Shown here: positions 35,620-43,463 of the stretch, piece by piece
How the letters are laid out: each line of letters starts with the position of its first letter
How positions within the stretch are numbered: position 1 is the stretch's first letter
Assembly: GCF_001047075.2 (NCBI RefSeq)
Contig: NZ_DF967986.1
Location: forward strand, 1-49,907
Length of the DNA stretch: 49,907 nucleotides
Direction of reading: 5' to 3'
Source of the DNA: Fructobacillus ficulneus
Lineage (GTDB): Bacteria; Bacillota; Bacilli; Lactobacillales; Lactobacillaceae
Made by a program: the position numbers and the translations under genes
The notes under the pieces: generated by a model
Seen by the model: only the letters and a program-made list of their open reading frames with translations
Database searches by the model: none
What the model was told of the DNA's origin: nothing

Positions 35620-36744
35620 ATGAAATTAAAAGAGGTTGAAAGTAAAAAAGGTAAGTCGTGGGAAGTTTCAGGAATGCTTGGGACTAACTATGACAAAACA
35701 AAAGCACGAGTCCAGAAGAGAGGCTTTACAAGTAAGCGAACAGCACAGGCATGGTTCAATAATGAAAAGGTTTTATTTGAGAATGGTAATAGTAAATACA
35801 ACAAAAAAGCCCCCAAGAACGTGCTAACCGTTCGGGAGCTTTATCAAATTTGGCTAGATGGCTATCAGAATACGGTAGAAGAGAGTACCCTAGCCAAAGT
35901 ATTGAACTATTTTGATTTGCACATTTTACCAGTTTGGGGGGATGTGCTTGTTAATCAGATAGAGCCAATTAAATTACAGGGTTATCTTAACACAATGCAG
36001 GCCAAACTTCTAAGATATAAAAAGGTGGTTGGCTACCTTAATCAACTTACTAAGTTAGCTGTAAAGATGGATATGATTGAGGTTGACCCGTTTACTAAGG
36101 TTTATATGCCAAGGGAACGAAAAAGCCAGCCCACTAAGAAGGCCATGGATGGGGATGAGTTCCGCAATTTTATCAGTGTGCTAGATAGTCAATATTGTCA
36201 GATCAATCGGCAGGCTTACACGCTTTTAAGGTTGGTGGCCTTTACTGGTATGAGAACAGAGGAAGTTCTAGCCTTGCAGTGGCAACACGTTGACTTTGAT
36301 GGCGGTTATATCAACATAGAACAAGCGCTAGGCCGTGGCTTGCATGGTGGCACTTATATTAAGGGCACTAAGAGCGTGACCAGTACTAGAACAATCAAAG
36401 TTGCTACTGATATGCTTAGGGTGCTCTCACACTGGTATAACTTAAGCCAACGCAATGAGCCGACTGATTTTGTATTTAACAATAATGGGAAGCCGTTGCA
36501 ATCCTTAAGGCCCAATAAGTGGCTACATGAAGTTAGTGACCAGTATAAAGTAGCCAATGGGGTAGCAATGCACGGCCTCCGCCACACTTGGGCCACGTTA
36601 GCCCTGGAGCAAGGTGCAAGCGTGAAGCAGGTACAGAGTTATTTGGGCCATGCTGATGCAAATATAACCTTAAATATCTATGCAGAGATAACGAAAAAAG
36701 CAAAGGAGCAAACAGGGGAGTTTTTGACTGGATTAATCAGTTAG
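35620..36744 (+). CDS. int: Tyrosine-family site-specific integrase
   Basis: 374 residues from ATG 35620 (GGTCGGAGAGG upstream); a TTG at 35581 lies in the terminator tail. The N-terminal arm-binding domain has the AP2-like KGKSWEVSGMLG start and the core-binding SAM-like domain covers about 70-150. Catalytic residues: R212 (FTGMRTEE), H318-x-x-R321 (HGLRHTWA), the GHA histidine near 345 and Y354 (LNIYAEIT). It ends 70 bases before attR, whose core lies in the tRNA-Ser 3' end. Confidence 0.93.
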   Translation: MKLKEVESKKGKSWEVSGMLGTNYDKTKARVQKRGFTSKRTAQAWFNNEKVLFENGNSKYNKKAPKNVLTVRELYQIWLDGYQNTVEESTLAKVLNYFDLHILPVWGDVLVNQIEPIKLQGYLNTMQAKLLRYKKVVGYLNQLTKLAVKMDMIEVDPFTKVYMPRERKSQPTKKAMDGDEFRNFISVLDSQYCQINRQAYTLLRLVAFTGMRTEEVLALQWQHVDFDGGYINIEQALGRGLHGGTYIKGTKSVTSTRTIKVATDMLRVLSHWYNLSQRNEPTDFVFNNNGKPLQSLRPNKWLHEVSDQYKVANGVAMHGLRHTWATLALEQGASVKQVQSYLGHADANITLNIYAEITKKAKEQTGEFLTGLIS

Positions 36745-36753
36745 CAAGGGAAA

Positions 36754-36772
36754 AAGTACAGAAAAAGGTACA
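36754..36772 (+). repeat. Paired GTACAG site near attR (candidate integrase arm site)
   Basis: GTACAG at 36756 and GTACA at 36768, 12 bp apart, matching the pair just inside attL. Confidence 0.5.
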
Positions 36773-36813
36773 ATATTAGTGATAAAGCCCATAACACCAG
36801 TGATTAACTGGAG

Positions 36814-36828
36814 TCCCTTCTTCTCCAT
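36814..36828 (+). repeat. Right attachment site (attR core)
   Basis: TCCCTTCTTCTCCAT, identical to the end of tRNA-Ser at 27551-27565; no tRNA body precedes it. Confidence 0.85.
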
Positions 36829-36837
36829 ATTACAGTT

Positions 36838-36884
36838 AAAGGCTCTACACAGGATTGAGAAATCCTAGTGTAGAGCTTTTTTTA
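36838..36884 (+). terminator. Displaced tRNA-Ser terminator
   Basis: GCTCTACAC...GGATT-GAGA-AATCC...GTGTAGAGC then seven T, ten bases after attR. It was probably the original terminator of tRNA-Ser before insertion. From here to 37,133 I see only AT-rich sequence, with a GTACAG-type motif at 36,926. Confidence 0.8.
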
Positions 36885-37133
36885 ATTTTAAACGGGAAAC
36901 ATTTGACTATAAAATTAGGGTAAAAGTACAGAAATGGCACAAAAAGTAACACCTAAAAATTAATAATAAAGTAGAATGGTATTTGTTTAGAAAGTATAGT
37001 CTTAATAAACATTAGGGAGAAGAAATTCACGTATATCAGAGAGTAGTGCGAACTTTTTTCCATTGAAAATCACAATGGTAAGCATTGGCACTGGCGCGAA
37101 TAACGAAGAGAGACGTTAAGAGGTGAGAGAAGG

Positions 37134-38327
37134 ATGAGTGATATATTTGTACTACTATTTTTAGTTGCCTTTGTTTGGCTAATTATTGAGTGGCGACGTG
37201 GCCGGAAAAATGGTTTGAAACTACAGAAAAAAGGTAAGTGGCTTTTAGTTGCGGTGATCATTTTCGCTGTTGCAATGGTCGAAACGGAACCAGCAAATAC
37301 TAACCAGACGAAGGCCGATGATCAGTCAGCCAAAAAAGCTAGTTCACAGAGCAAGAAAACGAAAAAAACGGCAGCAAGCAGTTCGAGTTCTGCCGAGTCG
37401 CAAAAAACGACTGCCAGTAGCATTAACCAAGCAAATGGTGAAAGTCAGAATAGTGAGATACTGACCTTCACAGGTAAACGCCAACTAGTTTTAGGTAACC
37501 TTGATAGCTTGGGGCGGGCAACTTTTTCCCATATTCAATTGCAGGATAAGGATGAGCCAAAAGCTAAGCGGACAACGCTAACCTACAATCCGGTGGGTTG
37601 GCATAACTTTAAGTTCTATTATGGGGCCGGAGCGAAGAAGGCCTGGTTGATGAACCGAGGGCACTTAGTCGGTTATCAGTTTAGTGGGATTAACGATGAG
37701 GCCCGTAACCTCGTTCCGGAAACGGCTTGGTTCAATGCGGGTAATTATACGGGGATGAATGATGGGAATCCTGATTCCATGCTCTACTATGAAAATCGCT
37801 TGGACTCATGGTTGTCTAACCACCCCAATTACTGGTTGGATTACCAGGTGACACCGCTCTTTACCGGCGATGAATTGGTACCACGCCAAGTCGAACTAGC
37901 CTATGTTGGTCTAGATGCGAACGGTCAACCACTGACTATTCAATTGGGCTCAGCTAAGGAAAGTACTGATGCTGCTGGAGTTACGCATGTCACCTTGGAT
38001 AATTCTTCGCCAAATGCGCAAATTGATTACGCAACGGGTCGGGCAACGAATACAATTGATAAGAATGCAAATACGTTTAGTTCTGACAAATCAACGACAA
38101 CGAAGAAGGGGCAAAGTAAGCAAGGAGCCCAATCAAGCAGCACGGCTGCAGTGGTAGCCGCACCAACGGCTTCATCTCGAACGGTTTATGTCAGTGGCAA
38201 TGGATCATCAGATATTTATTGGTATAATCCTGACGATATGCCGGCCCGCACTAACAAGAGTAAAGTGATTACAATGACTGAAGCGGACGCACAAGCACAA
38301 GGCAAACGTCATGCTAGTAAAGAGTAA
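37134..38327 (+). CDS. Membrane-anchored DNA/RNA non-specific endonuclease, EndA-like
   Basis: 397 residues. A membrane helix at residues 3-18 and a second hydrophobic stretch near 36-47, then a Ser/Lys-rich linker (60-100). The nuclease domain spans about 105-245, with catalytic NRGH (N174-H177, usually DRGH) and the metal-region NLVPETAWFNAGN. A low-complexity linker follows, and a C-terminal module with YWYNPDDMPARTNKSKVITM seen in lactic-acid-bacterial DNA-entry nucleases. It degrades DNA at the cell surface, possibly during uptake. ATG with GAGAGAAGG upstream. Confidence 0.85.
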   Translation: MSDIFVLLFLVAFVWLIIEWRRGRKNGLKLQKKGKWLLVAVIIFAVAMVETEPANTNQTKADDQSAKKASSQSKKTKKTAASSSSSAESQKTTASSINQANGESQNSEILTFTGKRQLVLGNLDSLGRATFSHIQLQDKDEPKAKRTTLTYNPVGWHNFKFYYGAGAKKAWLMNRGHLVGYQFSGINDEARNLVPETAWFNAGNYTGMNDGNPDSMLYYENRLDSWLSNHPNYWLDYQVTPLFTGDELVPRQVELAYVGLDANGQPLTIQLGSAKESTDAAGVTHVTLDNSSPNAQIDYATGRATNTIDKNANTFSSDKSTTTKKGQSKQGAQSSSTAAVVAAPTASSRTVYVSGNGSSDIYWYNPDDMPARTNKSKVITMTEADAQAQGKRHASKE

Positions 38328-38345
38328 ATTTTAAATTAACGGATA

Positions 38346-38376
38346 GGGGGACAATCATTGAATGGTTGCCCCTTTT
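38346..38376 (+). terminator. Nuclease gene terminator
   Basis: GGGG-ACAATCAT pairs with ATGGTTG-CCCC (one bulge, one wobble) and a TTTT tail follows. Confidence 0.75.
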
Positions 38377-38444
38377 ATAATTGCATTTCTTCCAATTGTT
38401 TTATAAACTCAAAGAATAAAGAGAAGAGTTGAGAAAAGATAAAT

Positions 38445-39188
38445 ATGAAGAATTCTAAAAAAACATTGCTGGTGGCCGTTGCTATTGCCATTGTAGCTTT
38501 AACGGCTGTTGTGACGGCGACGGCTGCAAGCAAGCACAGCCAAGCCCACCATCGACAAACTGTTTCAACGAAAAAGAAAGCGACGAGTAGTACTTCAGCT
38601 AAATCAGTTACAACTAGTTCATCCATGCCAAGTAGTAGTTCAGTACAGGCATCGGCTACTCAGTCAACTGTTAGTAATAGCCAAGTTAAAACTGCAACCC
38701 CAGTAAGCACTCCGACACCAGCAACAAATGAAGTTCCGAGTGGAACACAGTTGGTGAATGCGAATCCAAATGTTTATGGAGAACCCGGAATGTGTCTGGG
38801 TTATGTTGATGGTGCCTTTGGCGTAACGGCCCGTGGGGGACAATTAAGTTATTCCGCCACTGCTGCGGCAGGCAAGGCAACAGCAGCAGGTGCCATGCAT
38901 AACAACGATCAGTTTCCTGCCGGCAAGATGGTGCCCGTTTTCTGGAATCTAACAAGTAAGGATGACGGTGTCAATTATGGCCATGTTGCTATATGGGATG
39001 GCCAAGGTGGATTTTATTGGGAAGGAAACCATTCATCGACTCCAAATCATTTAACATATGCCGAGTTAACTGCCGTATTAAATGGCCAGCAACCGATTAA
39101 CGGTAAGTTGGTGACGGATAGTTTTACTGGAGCATCGTTAATTGGTTGGTCGGATAATTTAGAAGGTGTTCAAATCCTTTCAAAGTAA
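38445..39188 (+). CDS. Secreted CHAP-like protein
   Basis: 247 residues. Signal peptide (about 1-30, ending ATAAS), a Ser/Thr-rich linker (31-105), and a C-terminal domain with the CHAP-type catalytic pair: Cys in GMCLGYVDGAFG (C117) and His in YGHVAIWD (H180), then GGFYWEGN. This suggests a cell-wall amidase or endopeptidase. The region around C117 is somewhat unlike canonical CHAP domains, so activity is uncertain. It is close to the surface nuclease but has its own terminator. Confidence 0.7.
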   Translation: MKNSKKTLLVAVAIAIVALTAVVTATAASKHSQAHHRQTVSTKKKATSSTSAKSVTTSSSMPSSSSVQASATQSTVSNSQVKTATPVSTPTPATNEVPSGTQLVNANPNVYGEPGMCLGYVDGAFGVTARGGQLSYSATAAAGKATAAGAMHNNDQFPAGKMVPVFWNLTSKDDGVNYGHVAIWDGQGGFYWEGNHSSTPNHLTYAELTAVLNGQQPINGKLVTDSFTGASLIGWSDNLEGVQILSK

Positions 39189-39248
39189 ACGTCGACTATA
39201 TTTTTTGTTGACCAAGTAGATATAGTTGTTGAAAAACTTTTAAATCAA

Positions 39249-39276
39249 AAGGCTGATTCTAAATCAGTCTTTTTTA
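39249..39276 (+). terminator. Terminator after the CHAP-like gene
   Basis: AAGGCTGATT pairs with AATCAGTCTT (one wobble), followed by a T run. Confidence 0.8.
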
Positions 39277-39417
39277 TTTGCAATGCTCATCATAAAAAGT
39301 GATTGATTAGTTGTTAATTTTAAAAAAATAAAATCATTACAACGCATCCTGGTGTGTTTTTTATGTTATGTTAGATGTAAGGAACATTGAAAAAAAGATG
39401 CAAGGATGGTGTCTAAA

Positions 39418-39459
39418 ATGATGACCGGATTTAGCATGAATATCAGAAAGAGCGTTTGA
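39418..39459 (+). CDS. Possible 13-residue upstream reading frame
   Basis: MMTGFSMNIRKSV from ATG 39418, stopping at TGA 39457-39459, so its stop overlaps the next gene's ATG (TGATG). AAGGATGG lies upstream. Such overlap permits translational coupling. Confidence 0.35.
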   Translation: MMTGFSMNIRKSV

Positions 39460-39965
39460 TGCAGTTAATTAAGAACTTTTTACATAAACTTTTGCACCAC
39501 CAAAAGACCTTGGCGTGGGTCTTTGTTGCTTCAATGACAGCCATTATGTTGACCTATAATATGAGTATCCGTTTTGGTTTGTCAGAAAAAATTATTTTAC
39601 ATATTATGATGCTTTATCCTATTGAAGTTGTGATTGTGTACTGCTTGCGGACTTATTTCAGTTTGCCACTTGTTTTGCGCGCCCACCGTTATTATCCAGG
39701 TCTCATAACTGAAAACATTCCGGCCTGGGTTAGTCGAACGGCTTCGGTCATGTTGTTGAATGTGACGGTTATGATGGCAGGATTCACGGCACTAAACCAA
39801 CAATTATACCCAGACTTTTTGCCATCGTTTGCCGAAAATTGGGTTAAGTCGTACTTTGTGGCAGTTCCCGTGTTCTTTCTCGTTGTTCGGCCATTAATTC
39901 TATTTTCATTTAGGTATTTAAAGGCCCGCTATCCGATTCCAGCTGTAATAGAAGTGGTCGAATAG
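39459..39965 (+). CDS. Four-helix membrane protein (DUF2798-like)
   Basis: 168 residues with four likely membrane helices (about 18-36, 44-64, 91-111, 127-148). The pairing of two helix hairpins, with MTAIMLTYNMSIRFG early and VPVFFLVVRPLILF late, resembles DUF2798-type proteins. I start at ATG 39459 (weak AGAAAGAG ribosome site). A 13-codon frame ends on its start codon. Function unknown; it stands alone between terminators. Confidence 0.65.
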   Translation: MQLIKNFLHKLLHHQKTLAWVFVASMTAIMLTYNMSIRFGLSEKIILHIMMLYPIEVVIVYCLRTYFSLPLVLRAHRYYPGLITENIPAWVSRTASVMLLNVTVMMAGFTALNQQLYPDFLPSFAENWVKSYFVAVPVFFLVVRPLILFSFRYLKARYPIPAVIEVVE

Positions 39966-40017
39966 GTAGTGGTCCAATGCCTAAATTCTGAACAAAAATA
40001 AAATTAATAATTTTAAC

Positions 40018-40069
40018 GGGTGATTTTTTGGTAAAGAACAAATAATAAAAAAATATCACCCTTTTTTAT
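40018..40069 (+). terminator. Terminator before the first glutamine transporter operon
   Basis: GGGTGAT...ATCACCC with T-rich and A-rich inner arms, then six T. Confidence 0.7.
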
Positions 40070-40120
40070 TTGCTTTTTTAGTTGTAAGATTAAAATATAC
40101 TCATTTATTAATCATGTATT

Positions 40121-40137
40121 TGTTATGTAAGCTGACA
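40121..40137. promoter_or_regulatory. GlnR-like operator
   Basis: TGTTA-N7-TGACA is a full match to the GlnR/TnrA consensus TGTNA-N7-TNACA. It lies 20 bases after a TATACT -10 (40096-40101) and upstream of a glutamine-type transporter, a typical GlnR target. Binding would block transcription when nitrogen is plentiful. Confidence 0.7.
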
Positions 40138-40152
40138 AAATAATCAGAGAAT

Positions 40153-40197
40153 CCGACAAGCCCCCGTAACATGGAAGTAAGCTTGGGCTTTTGTCGG
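40153..40197 (+). promoter_or_regulatory. Structured leader of the first glutamine transporter operon
   Basis: CCGACAA-GCCC pairs with GGGC-TT-TTGTCGG, a stem of about 11 bp with a small bulge and a 21-base loop. There is no T run after it, so it is not a simple terminator. It may stabilise or regulate the mRNA. I recognise no riboswitch. Confidence 0.45.
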
Positions 40198-40230
40198 CTA
40201 AAGAAAAGAAAACCGCAAGGAGAAATTACG

Positions 40231-40968
40231 ATGTCAATGATCGAATTCAAAAATGTACAGAAGTACTATGGCGACTTTCATGCCCTGCACGATGTGAACT
40301 TAAAAATCGACCAGGGTGAAACGGTTGTCTTGATTGGCCCTTCAGGGTCAGGAAAGTCAACTTTGATTCGAACCGTAAATGGTTTGGAAGAAATCGAAGA
40401 CGGACAGTTACTGGTGGATGGCTTTGATCTCCACGACCCCAAAACGGATATGAACAAAATTCGTAAAAATGTTGGGATGGTTTTCCAACATTTTAATTTG
40501 TACAACAACAAAACCGCCCTTGAAAATATTATGTTGGCTCCACGTTTGGTATTAGGTCGCGAAGAGGGCGAAAACAAGCGCATTGCCATGGAATTATTGG
40601 AAAAGGTTGGCTTGGCCGATAAGGCCAATAACATGCCATCCGCTCTATCTGGTGGACAAAAGCAACGAATCGCGATCGCCCGTTCATTGGCGATGAAGCC
40701 TAAGGCCTTACTCTTTGATGAACCAACTTCGGCCCTGGATCCAGAAATGATTGGGGATGTTTTGGACGTTATGCGTGACATTGCCAAGGATTCATCGATG
40801 ACGCTTTTGGTCGTAACCCACGAAATGGGCTTTGCCAAGGCAGTGGCCGACCGTGTTATCTTTATGGCTGATGGCCGAATTTTGGAAGATAACTCAACGG
40901 CTGCTTTCTTTGACAATCCAACGGAACCACGTGCCAAGAAATTCCTCAGTCAAGTTGAACGCCACTAA
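40231..40968 (+). CDS. glnQ: Amino-acid ABC transporter ATP-binding protein, copy 1 (GlnQ-like)
   Basis: 245 residues. Walker A GPSGSGKST (35-43), Q-loop MVFQHFNLYNNKTAL, signature LSGGQKQR, Walker B ALLFDEPTSALDPEMIG, switch VTHEM. Polar amino-acid uptake family, most like glutamine/glutamate importers. I start at ATG 40231 (AAGGAG). First gene of a four-gene operon behind a GlnR-like box. Closely similar to the second copy at 43464. Confidence 0.93.
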   Translation: MSMIEFKNVQKYYGDFHALHDVNLKIDQGETVVLIGPSGSGKSTLIRTVNGLEEIEDGQLLVDGFDLHDPKTDMNKIRKNVGMVFQHFNLYNNKTALENIMLAPRLVLGREEGENKRIAMELLEKVGLADKANNMPSALSGGQKQRIAIARSLAMKPKALLFDEPTSALDPEMIGDVLDVMRDIAKDSSMTLLVVTHEMGFAKAVADRVIFMADGRILEDNSTAAFFDNPTEPRAKKFLSQVERH

Positions 40969-40992
40969 AATAACGAGGAAGGAGAAAACCTC

Positions 40993-41862
40993 ATGGAGAA
41001 AGCAAAAAAGCGGCGTTTTGGAATTATCGCTTCCATCGTGTTGGCTTTGGTGATTGTCTTAGGCTTCTTTTGGGCCTCAGCAACCATTTCCAAAAATGGT
41101 AAGCACCAGGACACTTTGACCCGTGTTGAGAAGCAGGGGAAGATTAATTGGGGTGTGAAAGCCGATACTAAATTATTTGGTTTAATGAATACTAAGACTG
41201 GAACTCCTGAAGGGTTCGATATTGATTTGGCCAAGGCTGTCACTAAGCAGATTGGTAAGCAAACCGGTAAGAAGCTGACGCCAACCTTTACACCTGTGAC
41301 ATCAGCTTCCAAAGTTCAATTGTTGAAGAATACGAATATTGATGCCGTGATGGCGGTTATGACTATTACCCCTGAACGGGCTAAGGTGGTTGACTTTAGT
41401 AATGCATACTTCCCAGCTGGTCAATCGCTCTTAGTTCAAAAAGATTCAGGGATTAATTCAGTTAATGACTTAAATGATTCAAGTAAGACAGTTTTGGTTG
41501 TGGTTGGAACAACTGCCGCACAAAACATCAAGAAATTTGCACCAAAGGCTAAGGTCATTGCCCTGCAAGATTACGCTTCAGCGATGCAAGCTTTGAAGGC
41601 AGGACAAGGACAAGCAATTTCGACAGATAATGCTATCTTGTATGGATTAGCAACTGAGAATCCAAGTTACCACGTCGTTGGCGGAACATTGACCTATGGC
41701 CCTTATGGGGCAGCCTTTGATCATGATGAAAAGCCAATGGTTAAGCAAACGAATGAAGCCTTGGCAACCTTGAAAAAGAATGGTGAATACAACCGCTTAA
41801 TTAAGAAATGGTTCTCGGGTGTCCCAGGATTAAATTGGCATGAGTTGGAGGTGCACGGATGA
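40993..41862 (+). CDS. Amino-acid ABC transporter substrate-binding protein, copy 1
   Basis: 289 residues. An N-terminal membrane anchor (about 10-30) without a lipobox cysteine, so an uncleaved signal-anchor is likely. Solute-binding family 3 fold: VKADTKLFGLMNT, GFDIDLAKAVTKQIG, MTITPERAKVVDFSNAYF and VVVGTTAAQNIKKFAPKAKV. Probably binds glutamine, glutamate or aspartate at the outer face. Its stop overlaps the permease ATG by four bases. Confidence 0.92.
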   Translation: MEKAKKRRFGIIASIVLALVIVLGFFWASATISKNGKHQDTLTRVEKQGKINWGVKADTKLFGLMNTKTGTPEGFDIDLAKAVTKQIGKQTGKKLTPTFTPVTSASKVQLLKNTNIDAVMAVMTITPERAKVVDFSNAYFPAGQSLLVQKDSGINSVNDLNDSSKTVLVVVGTTAAQNIKKFAPKAKVIALQDYASAMQALKAGQGQAISTDNAILYGLATENPSYHVVGGTLTYGPYGAAFDHDEKPMVKQTNEALATLKKNGEYNRLIKKWFSGVPGLNWHELEVHG

Positions 41863-42500
41863 CATTATTAGAAGATCATTTTTCAGTCTTCGCGCAAGGA
41901 TTTGGTCATACGTTATTAGCTAGTATCATTGCCTTAATTGGCTCACTGGTACTGGGGACATTCTTTGCCATTCTGCAAGTTACAAAATCAAAGTGGGCCC
42001 GTGGACTTGGCAATGTCTATGTCCAGATTTTTCGAAATATCCCACTGTTGATTATTACGCTTTTCTTTTATTTAGCAGTTGCTAAAGTGATTAAGATGAC
42101 AGGGTTTACTGCTGGAACTGTAGCACTAACCCTTTATACTTCAGCCTTTATTGCTGAGTCTGTACGAGCAGGGATTTTGTCTGTGGATCCAGGCCAGATG
42201 GAAGGGGCTCGAGCTAATGGCCTATCATTTGCTCAAGCTATGCGGGTGATTGTTTTACCTCAAGCCTTTCGCGTAGCGATTCCTTCTTTAGGAAACCAAT
42301 TTATTAATTTGGTTAAAAATTCATCAATTTTGGCCTTTGTTGGTGGTTTAGATTTGATGTACCAAGGAAACTTGGTTGCGGCTAACACCTTTGATACTTT
42401 TGCAACGTATATTATCGTTGGGGCCTTTTACCTCATTATTACTTTGCCATTGAGTTACTATATCCAGTACCTCGAACGGCAGTTGAAGCAGAAGGCATAA
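41859..42500 (+). CDS. Amino-acid ABC transporter permease, copy 1a
   Basis: 213 residues, about five membrane helices. His/Glu/Gln/Arg/opine-type permease: IFRNIPLLIITLFFYLAVAK, then the ATPase-contact (EAA-like) loop GQMEGARANGLSFAQAMRVI followed by VLPQAFR. One of two different permeases that would form the heterodimeric channel. ATGA overlap with the binding protein. Confidence 0.93.
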   Translation: MTLLEDHFSVFAQGFGHTLLASIIALIGSLVLGTFFAILQVTKSKWARGLGNVYVQIFRNIPLLIITLFFYLAVAKVIKMTGFTAGTVALTLYTSAFIAESVRAGILSVDPGQMEGARANGLSFAQAMRVIVLPQAFRVAIPSLGNQFINLVKNSSILAFVGGLDLMYQGNLVAANTFDTFATYIIVGAFYLIITLPLSYYIQYLERQLKQKA

Positions 42501-42512
42501 GGAGGCTGAACC

Positions 42513-43166
42513 ATGTCAGGATTTTTTGATGCCTTTACGGGGGCGAATCTCGGCTACTTAATGGGTGGCCTTGGGATTACCATTGGAGTTTCTGTGATTT
42601 CCATTATCTTGAGTCTGATTTTTGGCTCGATTGTTGGAGTTGTGCTCTTCGAACGGTTCCCATTCTTTTCAAGCTTTGTTGGGACTTTGAATAATATTGT
42701 CCGTAACTTACCTTTATTGTTGATTATTTTCTTTACTTACTTTGCCTTACCTCAATTTGGTTTTCATCTGCCAATTTTTTGGTCAACAGTTGTGGCCATG
42801 TCGGTCTTTCAGTCAGCAATGCTGGCGGAAATCGTCCGTGGAGGTCTTGAAGCCGTTGATGTTGGACAATTTGAGGGAGCTCGGGCGAATGGTCTGACGA
42901 ACATGCAGACGATGATTCACATTGTTTTGCCTCAGGCCTATAAGAAGATGATTCCACCAATCATTTCACAAATGATTTCATTAGTGAAGGATACGAGTTT
43001 GGCTTCTGGAATTGTTTTGGCTGAACTGACTTACCGTGGACAAATTGTCTATGCTCAAAACACTAACTTCATTGTGCCGGTTTTGATTTTCATGACGGTT
43101 GTGTACTTCTTATTGAACTATGGTTTGTCATTAGTTGCTAAATGGTTTGACAGCCGGTTAGCCTAA
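42513..43166 (+). CDS. Amino-acid ABC transporter permease, copy 1b
   Basis: 217 residues, same family as its neighbour but clearly different: NNIVRNLPLLLIIFFTYFAL, ATPase-contact loop GQFEGARANGLTNMQTMIHI then VLPQAYKKMIPP. It partners the 41859 product. AAGGAGG before the ATG. Last gene of operon 1, closed by a strong terminator. Confidence 0.93.
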   Translation: MSGFFDAFTGANLGYLMGGLGITIGVSVISIILSLIFGSIVGVVLFERFPFFSSFVGTLNNIVRNLPLLLIIFFTYFALPQFGFHLPIFWSTVVAMSVFQSAMLAEIVRGGLEAVDVGQFEGARANGLTNMQTMIHIVLPQAYKKMIPPIISQMISLVKDTSLASGIVLAELTYRGQIVYAQNTNFIVPVLIFMTVVYFLLNYGLSLVAKWFDSRLA

Positions 43167-43190
43167 GAAAATTAATTTTATTATTGATCA

Positions 43191-43230
43191 AGAAAAGCTG
43201 CAACCAGGTTTTAAGGGTTGCAGCTTTTCT
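43191..43230 (+). terminator. Operon 1 terminator
   Basis: Perfect 15-bp stem, AGAAAAGCTGCAACC with its complement at 43216-43230, with ATTATTTT after it. The rest of the gap to 43,463 is AT-rich, with a weak promoter (TAAAAT at 43,392-43,397) and a small hairpin TGCTA-GTT-TAGCA (43,424). No GlnR box is seen. Confidence 0.85.
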
Positions 43231-43463
43231 ATTATTTTCATGTAGTTGGTAGTAATTTTTTCGATTGTTAATTTGATAAACCAAGATTGATAGTTCGTGA
43301 TTATGGTCGATTAACACTTAAATTGAACAGAAATGAGAGAAAAAACCAAGCGAAATCGTTATGTTTTCTAACGTGCTATTCTAATCAATGGTAAAATGGA
43401 ATATAAGTATATTTTGTTGATTGCTGCTAGTTTAGCAATACTAATTTTCCCGGGGGAAAGATA

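Larger units (their letters stand above)
27551..36828. mobile_element. Integrated satellite-like element in tRNA-Ser
   Basis: About 9.3 kb bounded by a 15-bp direct repeat of the tRNA-Ser 3' end (27551-27565 and 36814-36828). Order: small accessory genes and a repeat-rich non-coding region; CI-like repressor (minus) and Cro-like, excisionase-like, Rha, two small genes, prim-pol and SF3 helicase (plus); an origin-like gap; tyrosine integrase ending near the right end. No capsid, tail, portal, terminase or lysis genes. This fits a phage satellite (PICI-like) or an integrative replicon; int lies at the far end from cI, unlike classic SaPIs. Mobility is inferred. Confidence 0.85.

Noticed and set aside
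27551-36828. Complete prophage
   Set aside because: There are no terminase, portal, capsid, tail, holin or endolysin genes between the attachment sites.
40153-40197. Intrinsic terminator or known riboswitch
   Set aside because: The stem lacks a following T run and I cannot match it to a riboswitch consensus.
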